A stretch of DNA of 64,000 nucleotides, from NCBI RefSeq assembly GCF_001640805.2, contig NC_066850.1, forward strand, positions 3,507,549 through 3,571,548, written 5' to 3'. Both the position numbers and the translations under genes were made by a program. Below, piece after piece: positions 62,941-64,000 of the stretch. Every line of letters starts with the position of its first letter. Positions within the stretch are counted from its first letter, which is position 1. The DNA is from Lates calcarifer. Its lineage: Eukaryota; Chordata; Actinopteri; Centropomidae. The notes under the pieces were generated by a model. That model did no database searches. It was given only the letters and a program-made list of their open reading frames with translations, and had not been told where the DNA came from.

Positions 62941-64000
62941 TTTGATTCACTCCAATGCAACTCTTGCCATTTACGCACGAGAACAGCCAGTTTCATAAAC
63001 CATGCGTCTCCCGGAATAATCCCCCTGTTCTTCTTCTTCATCTGCGCTCCTGCTGGAAACACCCCCCCCTCCAAAAAAGCCTCTGTGGCCGACAGATCAC
63101 CCCCCCACCCGACTTTTCTTTGAAGACAAATGAAACACCACACCGAGCAAAGACCTGGCTGCGCAGGTTATTTCTGCCTAGTTTGTCCTCTCATTAGATC
63201 ATCTACAAAGATCAGAACAGTTGCAGGCAGGAATGTGGGCACATCTCTCTCTCTCTCCATCCCTGTGTGTGTTCCTCAAACGAAATCGACTTCCCCCCCT
63301 CTGCTTAGCTCCAGGTTACGTCACAACTCCCCCAAATAATCTCCTCCAGCTACAAAGCACGAGATAGAGCTGCTATAATAAAATGCTTCCACTGATAAAT
63401 AAAAGTGAGCAAACCGTGGGTTGCAAGTGATCATCATCAAATGGCATTAAGCCAAACTCAGAGAGTATTTTATGCTCCATTGTAACATTCACTTCATTAA
63501 GATTCTACACTTTTTCTGGCTTAAATATTTTCAAAGAGCTGATTTTTGGTGGATTGTCCTGCACTTCATCTCTGGACATGACCAAAAAAAAAAAAAAAAA
63601 AAAAAAAAAACTGTAATGAGGAAAACTCTGCCTCCCAGTTATTGAGACAAGCAATAGGCTTTAGGTTAGCCCAGCCTCAGGCTCCTTCTCTAAGAATATT
63701 CAACAACCCCCCGAAACCTATTACACATGTGGCCTAAAATTTCATCATATTCCAAACAAAAAAGAACTGATGCCGTTGCAAATTCTTAAATAGCCTCCTC
63801 TGCTCTGTGATGTAAAAAAAAAAAAAAAGGATGTCAGGATCCTGTGAGTGGAGGCAATCCGGCTGGAGGAGGACCAATACTGAATAGCAAAACAATAGCT
63901 TGTATAATCACCCTCCTCCCATTCTGTTTGCTAATACAGCCATTGTTTCTGGTTTATGTATATGTGCATGCTGCTTAAGTCTCACATGATGTGGGATGTA
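62941..64000. other. Upstream flank of TAFA5, no gene recognised
   Basis: Non-coding sequence upstream of the CpG-rich promoter. It contains C-runs at about 63061-63068 and 63099-63105, an A27 tract at 63584-63610 and an A15 tract at 63814-63828. I see no gene, no recognisable repeat family and no clear regulatory motif. Confidence 0.6.
63584..63610. repeat. A27 homopolymer
   Basis: An uninterrupted A run in the upstream flank of TAFA5. Confidence 0.95.

Noticed and set aside
62630..62998. 122-codon plus-strand frame upstream of TAFA5
   Set aside because: It is mostly the CT-rich tract read as Ser-Leu repeats, and the CpG region next to it favours long chance frames.
1..64000. CRISPR array, tRNA gene, intact retroelement or viral coding sequence
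   Set aside because: Tandem arrays are simple microsatellites, and no spaced direct repeats, cloverleaf or reverse-transcriptase-like frame was recognised.

Overview
The window is vertebrate nuclear DNA, almost certainly from a ray-finned fish and probably a perch-like (percomorph) one. It is AT-rich and intron-like. It carries many (CA)n, (CT)n and homopolymer tracts and decayed interspersed repeats that resemble families I remember as abundant in percomorph genomes. It has no bacterial features, no long open reading frames, no CRISPR array and no intact transposon.

The one gene I can support is TAFA5 (FAM19A5), a secreted or membrane-tethered chemokine-like brain protein, on the minus strand. 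Coding exon 1 is at 62125-62215; it encodes the start and a hydrophobic signal/anchor segment. Coding exon 2 is at 27172-27321; it encodes the first half of the conserved TAFA domain. Both exons have proper GT/AG boundaries. Their reading phases match: the last base of exon 1 plus the first two of exon 2 make the glycine expected in KEG-QLAAGTCE. Together they give the first 80 residues of a protein about 125 residues long. The C-terminal 45 residues were not found and probably lie beyond position 1.

Layout: 1-27171 is read as the intron after exon 2; 27322-62124 is the 34.8-kb first intron; about 62150-62740 is a CpG-rich promoter and 5'UTR region; 62787-64000 is upstream flank beginning with a CT-rich tract. 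Intron 2 contains three repeat families, including a composite in which a GCTAA-rich element sits inside another repeat, and a small CpG-dense patch at about 18100-18290. Intron 1 contains more repeat copies, a cluster of GT/CA microsatellites at 51982-53480, a CpG patch with paired forkhead motifs at about 53529-53645, and several strong G-quadruplex motifs.

The best leads are regulatory: four matches to the RFX X-box consensus (two overlapping), paired inverted forkhead motifs, a CTCF-like motif just inside intron 1, and possible upstream ORFs in the TAFA5 leader. I found no evidence of a new multi-gene system.
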